DNA of 64,000 bases, taken from assembly GCA_016934955.1 (NCBI GenBank), contig JAFGRY010000017.1, positions 1 through 64,000 of the forward strand. The letters are read 5' to 3'. Shown in pieces: positions 1 to 7,708 of this stretch. The DNA is from a bacterium. GTDB taxonomy: Bacteria > Zhuqueibacterota > QNDG01 > JAGLOF01. Numbering within the stretch: the first letter of the stretch is position 1; the number at the start of each line of letters is the position of its first letter. A program made the position numbers and the translations under genes. The notes under the pieces were generated by a model that saw nothing but the letters and a program-made list of their open reading frames with translations, ran no database searches and had not been told where the DNA came from.

Positions 1-93
1 CGTACAATCGAAGACGGAAAGCAAAGTATATTAAAGCAGTGAGTTAGTGCTTGATTTTTATTATAGCAGGACCAAAAAATCAAGGCCCATCAC

Positions 94-217
94 GAAATGG
101 CTAAAAATTTCACCGTCTTGCCTAAAAGGGAAAAACTCGCTGCGGATACAGACATCCGCAGCTCAGACAGTTTCCCTTTTTTAACGGCAAGCCGATAAAT
201 TTTTTTAACGCCATTTC
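94..217 (-). repeat. Nested inverted-repeat element, copy A
   Basis: This 124-nt element folds into a long interrupted hairpin. Pairs seen directly are 94-101 with 210-217, 117-122 with 186-191, 124-133 with 171-180, and a perfect 9-bp central stem 139-147 with 154-162. Read on the minus strand it shares ordered blocks with 20636-20778: GGCGTTAAAAAA, TTGCCG, TGTCTGAG, CGAGTTTTT, GGCAAGAC and TTTTAGCC. The central stem sequences of the two copies differ but both pair perfectly. It could be a structured RNA, a REP/MITE-like element or a terminator. Nothing was seen in bases 1-93. Confidence 0.7.
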
Positions 218-252
218 CTGAAAGGCCGATTATTGTATAAAGAAAAGTCGAT

Positions 253-276
253 CGCCCCGGATATCCATCCGGGGCG
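253..276. repeat. GCCCC-type intergenic hairpin H1
   Basis: A perfect 10-bp stem (CGCCCCGGAT with its complement) closes a 4-nt loop. No T-tract follows. It belongs to the hairpin family found between genes across the window (also at 1011, 34863, 36341, 36400, 37668, 40006, 42129, 42296 and 44071). A shorter second stem, GGGAT with ATCCC at 287-301, follows it. Confidence 0.75.
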
Positions 277-344
277 TTACTGGGGAGGGATTTCCAATCC
301 CGAGGGGGCCGGGTTGGGCTGCCATACTCAATTCGCAAGAGGGC

Positions 345-548
345 GGTCCCTGACCGCCCGCTGGGTGTCGGCGTTCCTTCGAGCCCCCTGAGTGTGCAAC
401 GGCTGAACGAATGGTCCCTGACCGCCCGCTGGGTGTCGGCGTTCCTTCGAGCCCCCTGAGTGTGCAACGGCTGAACGAATGGTCCCTGACCGCCCGTTGG
501 GTGTCGGCGTTCCCTCGAGACCCGTGAGTGTGTAACGATTGAACGAAT
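345..548. repeat. 68-bp tandem repeat, three units
   Basis: Three head-to-tail units of exactly 68 bp occupy 345-412, 413-480 and 481-548. Units 1 and 2 are almost identical, and unit 3, nearest the gene, has several substitutions. Each unit begins GGTCCCTGACC, which is self-complementary, and at 341-359 this extends to an 8-bp stem. The array ends only a few bases before the ribosome-binding site of the TspO-like gene, so it sits in that gene's leader. ORFs read through it on the minus strand are repeat artefacts. Confidence 0.9.
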
Positions 549-563
549 GAAATGGAGACAATG

Positions 564-953
564 ATGAACAGCTGGTATGAAAGCCTGCAGCGGCCGGCGC
601 TCACGCCCCCGGGCTGGGTGTTCGGGCCGGTCTGGACGGTGCTCTACAGTATGATCGCGGTGTCGCTGTTTCTGTTTATCGGGAAGGTCAGGGGTGACAA
701 CGGGTATGGCATGTACGGGGTCATTGCCCTGCACCTGGTGTTGAATTTCTGCTGGACCTGGCTCTTTTTCGGGCTGCGCAGGCCGGGGCTGGCACTGATC
801 GACATCGTGCTGCTCGATGTGACGCTGATCTTTCTGGTCGTGCGGTTCTGGCCGGTGCAGCGGATCTCGTCGATACTGCTCTGGCCCTATTTGGTCTGGG
901 TGCTGTTTGCGACCTGGTTGAACGCGGGGTTCTATGTGCTGAACAGGCGGTGA
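564..953 (+). CDS. tspO: TspO/MBR family membrane protein
   Basis: This 129-residue protein matches the TspO/MBR (translocator protein, peripheral benzodiazepine receptor) family, five-helix membrane proteins that bind porphyrins and other tetrapyrroles. Visible family signatures are the N-terminal run LTPPGWVFGPVW followed by LY, and the late motif PYLVWVLFATWLN, which forms the conserved helix. It is slightly shorter than the usual 150-160 residues. I chose ATG 564 because GGAG at 554-557 lies 6 nt upstream; in-frame ATGs at 552 and 561 are too close to or overlap that site. The gene stands alone and ends before a strong terminator at 1011. Function in this organism is inferred from family only. 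Confidence 0.85.
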   Translation: MNSWYESLQRPALTPPGWVFGPVWTVLYSMIAVSLFLFIGKVRGDNGYGMYGVIALHLVLNFCWTWLFFGLRRPGLALIDIVLLDVTLIFLVVRFWPVQRISSILLWPYLVWVLFATWLNAGFYVLNRR

Positions 954-1010
954 CGGGGGGCTGGGACCGCTGTATCAGGAAATAGATCACGTTAACGGCA
1001 GCTGCCCGAG

Positions 1011-1040
1011 CGCCCCGGCTGAACATCCGGGGCGTTTTTT
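1011..1040 (+). terminator. Rho-independent terminator after tspO (hairpin H2)
   Basis: An 8-bp stem CGCCCCGG/CCGGGGCG (1011-1018 with 1027-1034) is followed at once by six T residues. It belongs to the GCCCC hairpin family of this window. Confidence 0.85.
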
Positions 1041-1212
1041 GTATTTTTGTTCACATTTTGCTTGCGTTACCTGCGTGATTTCGTTATATTATTTTTTATT
1101 TTCCACGATCCGCAACACAATTTTCTCGTATTGAAGCTGAACTCTCGCATGGCAGGAAAGACATGGACAGGACGGTGCTTCATATACTAATTTTTCTTTT
1201 CGAATACATTCG

Positions 1213-1252
1213 GGCAGGCGAGGAACGGCATATCGTTCTCGCCTGCCTTTTA
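1213..1252. terminator. Strong hairpin with T-rich tail
   Basis: A 10-bp stem GGCAGGCGAG/CTCGCCTGCC (1213-1222 with 1238-1247) extends by AACG/CGTT past a bulged G and is followed by TTTTATATTT. No coding gene lies between the tspO terminator and this one, so it may end an unannotated transcript in 1041-1212 or insulate the AT-rich array that follows. I saw no gene in 1041-1212. Confidence 0.6.
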
Positions 1253-1289
1253 TATTTCTAATGGTTTTTTTGCCAAGAACTGGTACTGT

Positions 1290-1374
1290 ATACAGCAACA
1301 ACAAATTGTATAGATACAGCAACAAACAGGAAATCAGATTGCTGTATTTAGTATGGTATTGCTGTATACAGCAA
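1290..1374. promoter_or_regulatory. Cluster of TTGCTGTAT half-sites, putative operator
   Basis: The 9-mer TTGCTGTAT, or its complement ATACAGCAA, occurs at 1290-1298, 1314-1322, 1339-1347 and 1359-1367/1366-1374. The last two overlap to make a perfect 16-nt palindrome at 1359-1374, and CTGTATACAG recurs at 1286-1295. The cluster lies just before the first cassette boundary (1410) and upstream of the PIN-domain gene. It could bind a repressor or be accessory repeats of a recombination site. The binding protein is unknown and I assign no -35/-10. Confidence 0.5.
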
Positions 1375-1409
1375 GATTCAATTACAAGGGCTTTGCCGAA
1401 GAATATATG

Positions 1410-1416
1410 GTTAGGT
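1410..1416 (+). other. R'-type box GTTAGGT, 5' boundary of cassette 1
   Basis: GTTAGGT fits the integron core site GTTRRRY, and its TTAGGT is complementary to the R'' box ACCTAAC at 3341-3347, as expected for the two ends of one cassette. No matching 5' attC arm was found upstream, so this is the end of an attI site or of a decayed attC. No intI gene is in the window. Confidence 0.55.
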
Positions 1417-1448
1417 CTTAAATATCTCTTTCTGAAAGATTAATAAGA

Positions 1449-2969
1449 ATGGTAACTATGAGAGTCTTACTAGATACAAACATATTTATCCATCGAGAAG
1501 CAAGTCATGTCGTCCATGAGGATATTGGTACATTATTTAATTGGCTCGATCGTTTGCATTTGATAAAATGTATCCATCCAATTACTATTAATGAGATATC
1601 TAAACATGCTGATAGGAAACTTTTAAATACAATGGAAGCCAAACTCAAATCTTATCACATAATAAAGACAGAAGCACCTATAAACTCACAAATCCAAGAT
1701 TTAATAGACAATTATGATACCAATGAAAATGATATAAATGATTCCAAACTTTTAAACGAACTTATAAATGATCGAGTCGATATTTTTATTACTGAAGATC
1801 GGAAAATACATAATAAAGCTAACATGCTATCAATATCTGATCGTGTTTTTACTATAGATTCCTTTCTAGAAAAAGTTGTTGCTGAAAACCCAAGATTGGT
1901 TGATTACAGAATACTCTCTGTAAAAAAAGAATATTTTGGGAATATTGATTTAGAGGATACTTTCTTCGACTCATTCAGAGATGATTATAATAAATTTAAT
2001 AAGTGGTTTAGCTCTAAATCTGATGAATATACTTATATCTGTAGATCAGGTGATCAATTAATTGCATTTCTTTATCTTAAATATGAAGGCTTGTCAGAAA
2101 ATTACTCTGATATTACTCCAACATTCTCTCCTAAAAAGAGATTAAAAATTGGTACATTTAAAATAACTTTAAATCCTTTCAAGCTTGGTGAGAGATTTCT
2201 AAAAATAATATTTGATAATGCTTTGAATATGAAAGTGAATGAAATATATGTTACTATATTTCCGAAACGAACAGGTCAACTTCAACTTATTGAATTATTA
2301 AAAGACTGGGGTTTTTTAAGACACGGAATAAAACAGACTGATTCTGGAATTGAAGAAGTATATGTTCGTGATTTTTCACAACAATTTGAAAGTGCTAATC
2401 CAAAGCTCACTTTTCCGTATGCGTCTATTGATAAAAATATATTTATAGTACCAATATATCCACAGTATCATACTGAACTATTTCCTGACTCAATACTTAG
2501 GACTGAATCACCTTTGGACTTCATTGAAAATGAACCTCATAGAAATGCTATAAGAAAAGCTTACATCTCTCGATCAATTGAAAGAAATTTGAAAAGTGGA
2601 GATATAATTGTATTTTATCGAACAGGAGGGTATTATAAAGGCGTGGCTACCACTATTGGTGTGGTGGAGAATATTATAACAGATATCAAAGATGAAAAGG
2701 AATTTATTAGACAATGCAGAAAACGTAGTATTTTTACCGATCAACAATTAGTAGAACACTGGAATTACAATAAAAGATTGCGTCCTTTCATTGTCAATTT
2801 TCTTTATACGTATTCATTTACTAAAAGGCCAAATTTAAAGAAGTTAATCGAAATTGGTTTAGTAAGAGTTGTTAATAGCGCACCGAGGGGTTTTGAATTA
2901 ATAGATAAAAATCATTTTAGAATTTTGTTAAAAGAGGCGGAAGTCGATGAAAGTATTATTATCAATTAA
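1449..2969 (+). CDS. PIN domain - GNAT-like - EVE-like fusion protein
   Basis: This 506-residue protein begins with a PIN-like nuclease domain (about 5-145) with the expected acidic residues D9 in LLDTN, E49 in TINEI, D98 and D117 in ITEDR. A middle region (about 170-310) has the look of a GNAT acyltransferase, ending in LLKDWGF. Residues about 385-440, with GDIIVFYRTGGYYKG, resemble an EVE/ASCH-type nucleic-acid-binding fold. Similar multidomain proteins are expected to act on RNA in toxin or defence settings; that role is inference. No clear ribosome-binding site separates ATG 1449 from ATG 1458. It overlaps the ASCH gene by 23 bp and is the first gene of cassette 1, which is AT-rich relative to the chromosome. 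Confidence 0.7.
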   Translation: MVTMRVLLDTNIFIHREASHVVHEDIGTLFNWLDRLHLIKCIHPITINEISKHADRKLLNTMEAKLKSYHIIKTEAPINSQIQDLIDNYDTNENDINDSKLLNELINDRVDIFITEDRKIHNKANMLSISDRVFTIDSFLEKVVAENPRLVDYRILSVKKEYFGNIDLEDTFFDSFRDDYNKFNKWFSSKSDEYTYICRSGDQLIAFLYLKYEGLSENYSDITPTFSPKKRLKIGTFKITLNPFKLGERFLKIIFDNALNMKVNEIYVTIFPKRTGQLQLIELLKDWGFLRHGIKQTDSGIEEVYVRDFSQQFESANPKLTFPYASIDKNIFIVPIYPQYHTELFPDSILRTESPLDFIENEPHRNAIRKAYISRSIERNLKSGDIIVFYRTGGYYKGVATTIGVVENIITDIKDEKEFIRQCRKRSIFTDQQLVEHWNYNKRLRPFIVNFLYTYSFTKRPNLKKLIEIGLVRVVNSAPRGFELIDKNHFRILLKEAEVDESIIIN

Positions 2970-3315
2970 GCCTGATTTTGTTGAAAAAGTTTTTTCAGGT
3001 GAGAAAAAGTATGAATTCCGTAGAGTTATTTTTAAGAAATCTGAAGTTAATACGGTTGTTGTATATGCTTCAAAACCAGTTCATAAAGTAATTGGGGAAT
3101 TCTCAATAAAAAACATAATCTGTGATGATATTGTTTCTCTTTGGACACGAACAAAGGACTTTTCTGGTATCAGTGAAGATTTCTTCTTTCAATATTTTAA
3201 TGATAGAGATTTTGGTTATGCAATAGAAATTGGTAAAGTTAAAAAATACAATAAAGCGTTATCATTACAAGATCATTTTAATGTTTCACCACCACAATCA
3301 TTCATGTACTTATGA
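2947..3315 (+). CDS. ASCH domain protein
   Basis: This 122-residue protein is a single ASCH domain. The start LLSIKP and the motif GEKKYEFRR are the family hallmarks, with the beta-barrel residues around VVVYASKPVHKVIGEF following. ASCH folds are related to PUA and bind RNA or modified nucleotides. It starts inside the 3' end of the PIN-GNAT gene in another frame (23-bp overlap), which suggests translational coupling and a two-gene functional unit. It is the last gene of cassette 1, with the attC R'' box 26 bp after its stop. A partner, antitoxin or sensor role for the PIN protein is possible but unproven. Confidence 0.75.
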   Translation: MKVLLSIKPDFVEKVFSGEKKYEFRRVIFKKSEVNTVVVYASKPVHKVIGEFSIKNIICDDIVSLWTRTKDFSGISEDFFFQYFNDRDFGYAIEIGKVKKYNKALSLQDHFNVSPPQSFMYL

Positions 3316-3340
3316 AATTTTATCACATAGAGGCAAAAAA

Positions 3341-3530
3341 ACCTAACCTAAATTTGCTGACGGACGCGCCAGTAACGTTTTGTTCTTTTATTTCAATTCT
3401 GCTTTGGACACGTACCGGCGTCCGCGACGCATTTTACTAACTGCGGTTTCAATTGCGGGCCGCTTGACAAATTCTCAACGTAGCATTTGGACAGAGCCGG
3501 TTTGGCGCGCCGCAGAAATAGCCGTTATGT
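3341..3530 (+). other. attC1 integron recombination site
   Basis: R'' box ACCTAAC (3341-3347) and R' box GTTATGT (3524-3530) bound a 190-bp imperfect palindrome. Arm 3352-3371 pairs with 3503-3519 over 17 bp, leaving G3356, A3360 and A3364 extrahelical, the pattern that defines attC sites. The centre (3397-3409) is identical over 13 nt to attC3 (18763-18775). It is larger than the usual 57-141 bp. Crossover would fall between G3524 and T3525. The remaining bases of 3316-3623 hold no gene. Confidence 0.85.
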
Positions 3531-3623
3531 GGTATATAATCGAATAATAAGGTAAGAGTATCATGGCATACAAAATAAAGTACTACCATATTTTTAGTTT
3601 TATTAAATTCTAAGGAGGTTAAT

Positions 3624-3995
3624 ATGTCAGACAAGAAAACTGTATTCATAGCTTTTGCTATGGAGGATAAGTCAGCTCGTGACTTCCTAAAAGGTCAATC
3701 ACTCAATACTAATTCATCATTCGAGTTTATTGATATGTCAGTAAAGGAACCCTACGATAGTGAGTGGAAAAAGAGGGTCAGAACTCGCATTCTTCGTTCA
3801 GATGGTGTACTCGCAATTGTTAGTAAAAATTCATTGACCTCAAGTGGACAAAAGTGGGAAATTCAATGTGCAAAAGAGGAAAAGGTTAAATTAAGAGGTG
3901 TATGGGCATATAGGGATGATCGAACTAATCTTGAAGGTGTAAATACAATGGTTTGGACTTGGGACAATATCGCCAATTGGATTGATAGTCTATAA
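3624..3995 (+). CDS. TIR-like (ThsB-type) signalling enzyme
   Basis: This 123-residue protein is a compact TIR-like domain of the MTH538/DUF1863 type used by Thoeris ThsB proteins. It opens [18 protein letters not shown], and the Glu in KWEIQCA (E79) sits where TIR enzymes carry the catalytic glutamate; [15 protein letters not shown] is the matching strand and loop. Thoeris TIR proteins sense infection and make cyclic ADP-ribose-type signals from NAD. AAGGAGG at 3612-3618 sets the ATG at 3624. It is the first gene of cassette 2, and the caspase-like gene begins 10 bp after its stop. Next to a caspase-like protease this suggests the type IV Thoeris architecture, where the signal activates the protease. 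Confidence 0.75.
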   Translation: MSDKKTVFIAFAMEDKSARDFLKGQSLNTNSSFEFIDMSVKEPYDSEWKKRVRTRILRSDGVLAIVSKNSLTSSGQKWEIQCAKEEKVKLRGVWAYRDDRTNLEGVNTMVWTWDNIANWIDSL

Positions 3996-4005
3996 GGGCA
4001 GAAAT

Positions 4006-4989
4006 ATGAGGAAAGCACTAGTTGTTGGTATAGATTACTATTCAAATGTTTCAAAACTCTCTGGCTGTGTTAATGATGCTAATTCAGTGAAAACCATACT
4101 AGAGCGCAATGGTGACGGTACAGTCAATTTTCAAGTTAAGCTCCTTTTAAGCAGAGATCCCATGGAAATAGTAAACCGAAGACAACTGCGCAACTCAATT
4201 GAAGAACTTTTTTCGGGAGACGGAGAAATAGCCCTTCTTTATTTTTCAGGGCATGGTTATATTGAAACCGTGGGTGGTTATTTATGTGCAAGTGACTGTG
4301 AGAGTGGTCATGATGGTGTAGCAATAGCAGATATCCTAACTTGGGCCAATGGAGCCGAAAAGATTCAAAGTCGTATAGTTATTCTTGATTGTTGCCACAG
4401 CGGAATAGCTGGAGGCAAACCGCTTCAAAATGAAGCCAGCGAAATTTATGAGGGTGTAACTATCCTCACGGCATCTACTGCGGAACAATACGCGATAGAA
4501 GCGAATGGATCTGGCGTATTCACATCTTTATTGGTTGATGCATTGGCTGGTGCTGCTTCGAATCTTGTTGGAGATATCACGCCGGGTAGCGTTTATGCGC
4601 ATGTAGACCAGTCTCTCGGACCATGGGCCCAAAGACCTATGTTTAAAACAAACGTTAAGAGATTCATATCTTTACGAAAAGTGACTCCGCCGATTAGGCT
4701 TGAGGATTTACTCCGTATAGTCGAGTTTTTCCCCGATCCTGGATATAGGTTCCAACTAGATCCAACTTATGAACCAGAACGGTCATCAGATGATGAAAGA
4801 AATAATGTTCCTCCACCAGATCCTCTGCACACAGCAATCTTTGCGATTCTTCAATCATATAACCGATTGAATCTACTCGTGCCTGAGGATGCACCACACA
4901 TGTGGCATGCAGCTATGAATAGTAAAACAGTAAAGTTAACGTCGCTTGGTGAACACTATCGAAGGCTTGTCTCAGAAGGTCTTATATAG
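4006..4989 (+). CDS. Caspase-like (peptidase C14) effector
   Basis: This 327-residue protein has a caspase p20-like domain at residues 1-215: strand KALVVGID, catalytic His83 in YFSGHGY, and catalytic Cys130 in LDCCHSG. A C-terminal region (about 220-327) contains a basic linker, a proline-rich stretch and a helical end ([17 protein letters not shown]) that looks winged-helix-like and could bind a ligand or partner. ATG 4006 is preferred over the in-frame upstream ATG 3982 because AAGGG precedes it and 3982 lies inside the TIR gene. With the TIR-like gene it forms a probable TIR-caspase abortive-infection module: signal from the TIR enzyme, then protease activation and cell death. The role is inferred from families and order. 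Confidence 0.8.
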   Translation: MRKALVVGIDYYSNVSKLSGCVNDANSVKTILERNGDGTVNFQVKLLLSRDPMEIVNRRQLRNSIEELFSGDGEIALLYFSGHGYIETVGGYLCASDCESGHDGVAIADILTWANGAEKIQSRIVILDCCHSGIAGGKPLQNEASEIYEGVTILTASTAEQYAIEANGSGVFTSLLVDALAGAASNLVGDITPGSVYAHVDQSLGPWAQRPMFKTNVKRFISLRKVTPPIRLEDLLRIVEFFPDPGYRFQLDPTYEPERSSDDERNNVPPPDPLHTAIFAILQSYNRLNLLVPEDAPHMWHAAMNSKTVKLTSLGEHYRRLVSEGLI

Positions 4990-5271
4990 ATGAACTCTAA
5001 GGAAATCCAAACTAGGCTTGAAAATATACTTGACGAATTAGCAGCAAAGGAGCACCAGCGTTGGTCACACTGGCAAAGTTATCTTCATTCAGTATGTATA
5101 AAATGCGAAGATGGATCATTGCGAATCCCGCCGGAACTCGTTCAAAAATGGGAACATCAGATACAAACTGATTACAAAGACTTGTCTGAATCCGAGAAGG
5201 AGAGCGATAAAGAGCAAGTCCGCAAGTATTTGCCACTGATTATTAGTGCACTCACTGGTAGAACAGACTAA
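4990..5271 (+). CDS. Small RyR-like domain protein
   Basis: This 93-residue protein starts directly after the caspase-like stop codon, so the three genes are co-transcribed. The sequence KEHQRWSHWQSY followed by YKDLSESEKESDKEQVR resembles the bacterial RyR repeat (His-x-x-Trp then a tyrosine-Leu-Ser-Glu-x-Glu-Lys-x-x-Asp-Arg/Lys segment). RyR domains in prokaryotic conflict systems are predicted to bind nucleotide-derived ligands. It may be a ligand sensor or regulator of the protease. Resemblance is by motif only. Its stop codon lies within GACTAACCAAA, which resembles the start of attC3 but lacks a 3' arm. Confidence 0.55.
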   Translation: MNSKEIQTRLENILDELAAKEHQRWSHWQSYLHSVCIKCEDGSLRIPPELVQKWEHQIQTDYKDLSESEKESDKEQVRKYLPLIISALTGRTD

Positions 5272-5378
5272 CCAAACACCAGTGCAGGATTGTAACAGAA
5301 TTCAGTTGAATTACACATATATTTTCAAGTAAGTTGAAAGTCTACAAAAATTATTGATATGTAAAAATGGAGGTCAAA

Positions 5379-6248
5379 ATGAACAAATCTTATTCTATGA
5401 AAAATCTGTTAATAGTTTTAATAACTATTCTATTTGTTTGCACTCAATTTGCATGTCAGCAATCTCCACAGACCCAGGGCCAAAAAGAAAGCTTATATGC
5501 TCGTGTACTTCGTACTGGTGAAATACGATGCAGTTATGCCTCTTACCCACCATATTGCATTAAAGACCCTAATACCGGGGCAATGTCTGGGATTTTTGTA
5601 GATGTTCTTGAGGAAATTGGGAAAAAACTTGAATTAAAAATTAATTGGGTTGAAGAGGTTGGTTGGGGTACAATTTTCGAAGGTTTGGAATCAGATAGAT
5701 ATGATCTTTTTGGCGCGGGATTATGGCAAAATTCATCAAGAGGCAAGAGAGGCTATTTTAGTAAACCTTTATTCTATAATGGTATCAGGATTTGGGTCAG
5801 AGCGAATGAAACGAGAATTAAAACACTCGAGGATATTAATTCACTCGAGATACGGTTGACCGTACAAGATGGTGCTATGGATGCAGTCATTGCAGATACT
5901 GATTTCCCAAAAGCACAAAAACTTGCTATCCCTCAACTTAATCCTTGGAGTGATAATCTACTTAATACTATTTCTAATAAAGCCGATGTGTCTTTATCTG
6001 AACTGGGACCCATTACAGAGTTCTTGAAAAAAAATCCTGGGACATTGAAAGAAGTTGATATAGGCAGACCATTAAGAGTTTTTGCTAATTGCTATGCATT
6101 TAAAATGGGTGAAGATAAATTTAAATCAATGATTGATGCGGCGATTGATGAACTTGTGTTTGATGGCACTATTGAGAAAATCCTTCAGAAATATGAAACA
6201 GCACCAGGTCAATTTTTAAGGGTTGCTGCGCCATATGAAATGAAATAG
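5379..6248 (+). CDS. Family-3 extracellular solute-binding lipoprotein
   Basis: This 289-residue protein has an N-terminal hydrophobic signal ending in a Cys at residue 26 (QFAC, a weak lipobox) followed by the type-II periplasmic binding fold of polar amino-acid receptors: GEIRCSYASYPPYC, SGIFVDVLEEIGKKL and a hinge with RVFANCYAF. It would bind a small ligand outside the membrane and deliver it to the permease encoded next. GGAGG at 5369-5373, 5 nt before ATG 5379, fixes the start. It begins a nearly gapless run to 16077. Coupling of this transporter to methyltransferase, kinase and response-regulator genes suggests sensing rather than simple nutrition; that is inference. Confidence 0.85.
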   Translation: MNKSYSMKNLLIVLITILFVCTQFACQQSPQTQGQKESLYARVLRTGEIRCSYASYPPYCIKDPNTGAMSGIFVDVLEEIGKKLELKINWVEEVGWGTIFEGLESDRYDLFGAGLWQNSSRGKRGYFSKPLFYNGIRIWVRANETRIKTLEDINSLEIRLTVQDGAMDAVIADTDFPKAQKLAIPQLNPWSDNLLNTISNKADVSLSELGPITEFLKKNPGTLKEVDIGRPLRVFANCYAFKMGEDKFKSMIDAAIDELVFDGTIEKILQKYETAPGQFLRVAAPYEMK

Positions 6249-6277
6249 TCTGATAAAATAATACGGATTTAGCTCAA

Positions 6278-6946
6278 ATGGATACATTTTTACAAATACT
6301 AAATAGACACTCTGAAGCATTCCTAAAAGGAATTACTGTTACAGTACAATTGGCTCTTATTATATGGGGTTCTGGTATTGTAATCGGGACACTTTTAGGG
6401 ATATTATCGGCAAAATATAAACGATGCATAGGTATTCCAACTCGCATCATAACATTTATTCTTTCCGGTATACCTGTACTTGTTTATTTATATTGGGCTC
6501 ATTATCCTATGCAGTCGATATTAGGCGTTGTCATTAATCCTTTTTTAACAGCTGCAATTGTTTTGAGCACTATTAATATTTTTAGTGTATCCGAGCAAAT
6601 TAGAACGCACCTCATTGATTTCCCAGAACAGTATCGTATCGCAGCAAAAGTTTGTGGTTTGTCACAAAAAACAACTGTTTATCGTATCCAGTTGCCAATT
6701 ATATTACGCCAGGTAATACCCTCTTTATTGACACAACAAGTCATCATGCTTCACTCAACATTATTTGCCAGTCTAATCTCGGTTGAAGAAATATTCCGTG
6801 TTGCGCAACGTGTCAACTCTCTCGAATACAAACCGATTCATATTTATACAGCACTGGCTTTGTTATTTCTTATTATTTGTTTACCCGTAAATGGACTCGC
6901 AATTTGGTTGCGCGAACGGTTCACACGCAATTTATCGGAAACTTAA
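6278..6946 (+). CDS. Amino-acid-type ABC transporter permease
   Basis: This 222-residue protein is a HisM/GlnP-type permease with about five membrane segments. The EAA cytoplasmic loop is visible as EQYRIAAKVCGLSQKTTVYRIQLP, where the ATPase docks. The start FLKGITVTVQLA is typical for polar amino-acid permeases. It lies 29 bp after the binding protein and its stop abuts the ATPase start. Only one permease gene is present, so a homodimeric channel is likely. Substrate is unknown. Confidence 0.85.
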   Translation: MDTFLQILNRHSEAFLKGITVTVQLALIIWGSGIVIGTLLGILSAKYKRCIGIPTRIITFILSGIPVLVYLYWAHYPMQSILGVVINPFLTAAIVLSTINIFSVSEQIRTHLIDFPEQYRIAAKVCGLSQKTTVYRIQLPIILRQVIPSLLTQQVIMLHSTLFASLISVEEIFRVAQRVNSLEYKPIHIYTALALLFLIICLPVNGLAIWLRERFTRNLSET

Positions 6947-7702
6947 ATGCTTACAGGTTTAGACATTAAAAAATCTTTTGGTTCAACGGAAGTACTAAAA
7001 GATGTAAATATTCAAGTAAAGCCAGGGCGTATATCTGTACTCATCGGCCCAAGTGGCAGTGGCAAAACAACACTGATTCGCGCATTGGCATTATTAGACT
7101 TTCCTGATTCTGGGGAAATAGCTTTTGATGGTCATACATACAAATTTCCATTGAATGACAATCAAGTAATTGAACCGCCGTGGCCAGATTTAACAGTTGT
7201 CTTTCAGCAACATTTTCTATGGCCACACCTGACCTTACGAAAGAATATACTTTTACCTTTATCCAAAAAAACGGACAGCCATCATACAGTTGATGATTTA
7301 ATTAAAATATTCCAAATGGAAGATTTTATTGACAGATACCCAAATGAGGTAAGTATTGGACAAAGACAACGTGCAGCATTAGCCAGAGCATTTGCTCTTG
7401 AACCAAAATATATTCTCTTGGATGAAATTACATCAGCGCTTGATGTCGAACAGACTGGTGCGGTAATCAGGCATTTACTGACTCTACGCGATCAAGGCAT
7501 CGGCTTGTTGGTTGTCACTCATTTACTTGCTTTTGCAAGAGAGCTTGTTGCCAAGGATGAAGGGGATCATATTTATTTTCTTGATAATGGCAAGATTTTA
7601 GGTTCAGGTGGATTAGAGTTCTTTGAAAATCCTGGTAGTGAACGTGCAAAACAATTTATATCCTCAATGGATTATTGGACGGGCAATAATAAAGTGAGCT
7701 AA
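6947..7702 (+). CDS. ABC transporter ATPase, unusual signature motif
   Basis: This 251-residue ATPase has Walker A GPSGSGKTT (residues 34-42), Q-loop VFQQHFLWPH, Walker B YILLDE, D-loop SALD and switch His in VVTH. The signature motif reads VSIGQRQR, where LSGGQ is usual, and DEP of the Walker B region is DEI. It begins directly after the permease stop. These substitutions may slow transport or favour a signalling role, but ATPase activity is still plausible. It completes the binding-protein, permease and ATPase set. Confidence 0.88.
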   Translation: MLTGLDIKKSFGSTEVLKDVNIQVKPGRISVLIGPSGSGKTTLIRALALLDFPDSGEIAFDGHTYKFPLNDNQVIEPPWPDLTVVFQQHFLWPHLTLRKNILLPLSKKTDSHHTVDDLIKIFQMEDFIDRYPNEVSIGQRQRAALARAFALEPKYILLDEITSALDVEQTGAVIRHLLTLRDQGIGLLVVTHLLAFARELVAKDEGDHIYFLDNGKILGSGGLEFFENPGSERAKQFISSMDYWTGNNKVS

Positions 7703-7708
7703 TAAAGA

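Noticed and set aside
94-217. The nested inverted-repeat element as an attC
   Set aside because: Its ends are GGCGTTA and TAGCC, without the required pair of AAC and GTT boxes, and no extrahelical-base pattern was seen.
345-548. The 68-bp repeats as a CRISPR array
   Set aside because: Units are contiguous without spacers and no cas genes lie nearby.
90-734. Long minus-strand frames through the 68-bp repeats and tspO
   Set aside because: They read through tandem repeats and an antisense strand, have no ribosome-binding site and show only repeat-derived composition.
1286-1374. CTGTATACAG as a LexA (SOS) box
   Set aside because: Spacing between CTG and CAG is 4 nt, not the 10 nt of the classical box; another phylum-specific box cannot be excluded but is not supported.
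5266-5300. GACTAACCAAA...GCAGGA as a fourth attC
   Set aside because: It resembles the 5' part of attC3, but has no GTTRRRY partner or 3' arm before the next gene and does not match the R box of cassette 2.
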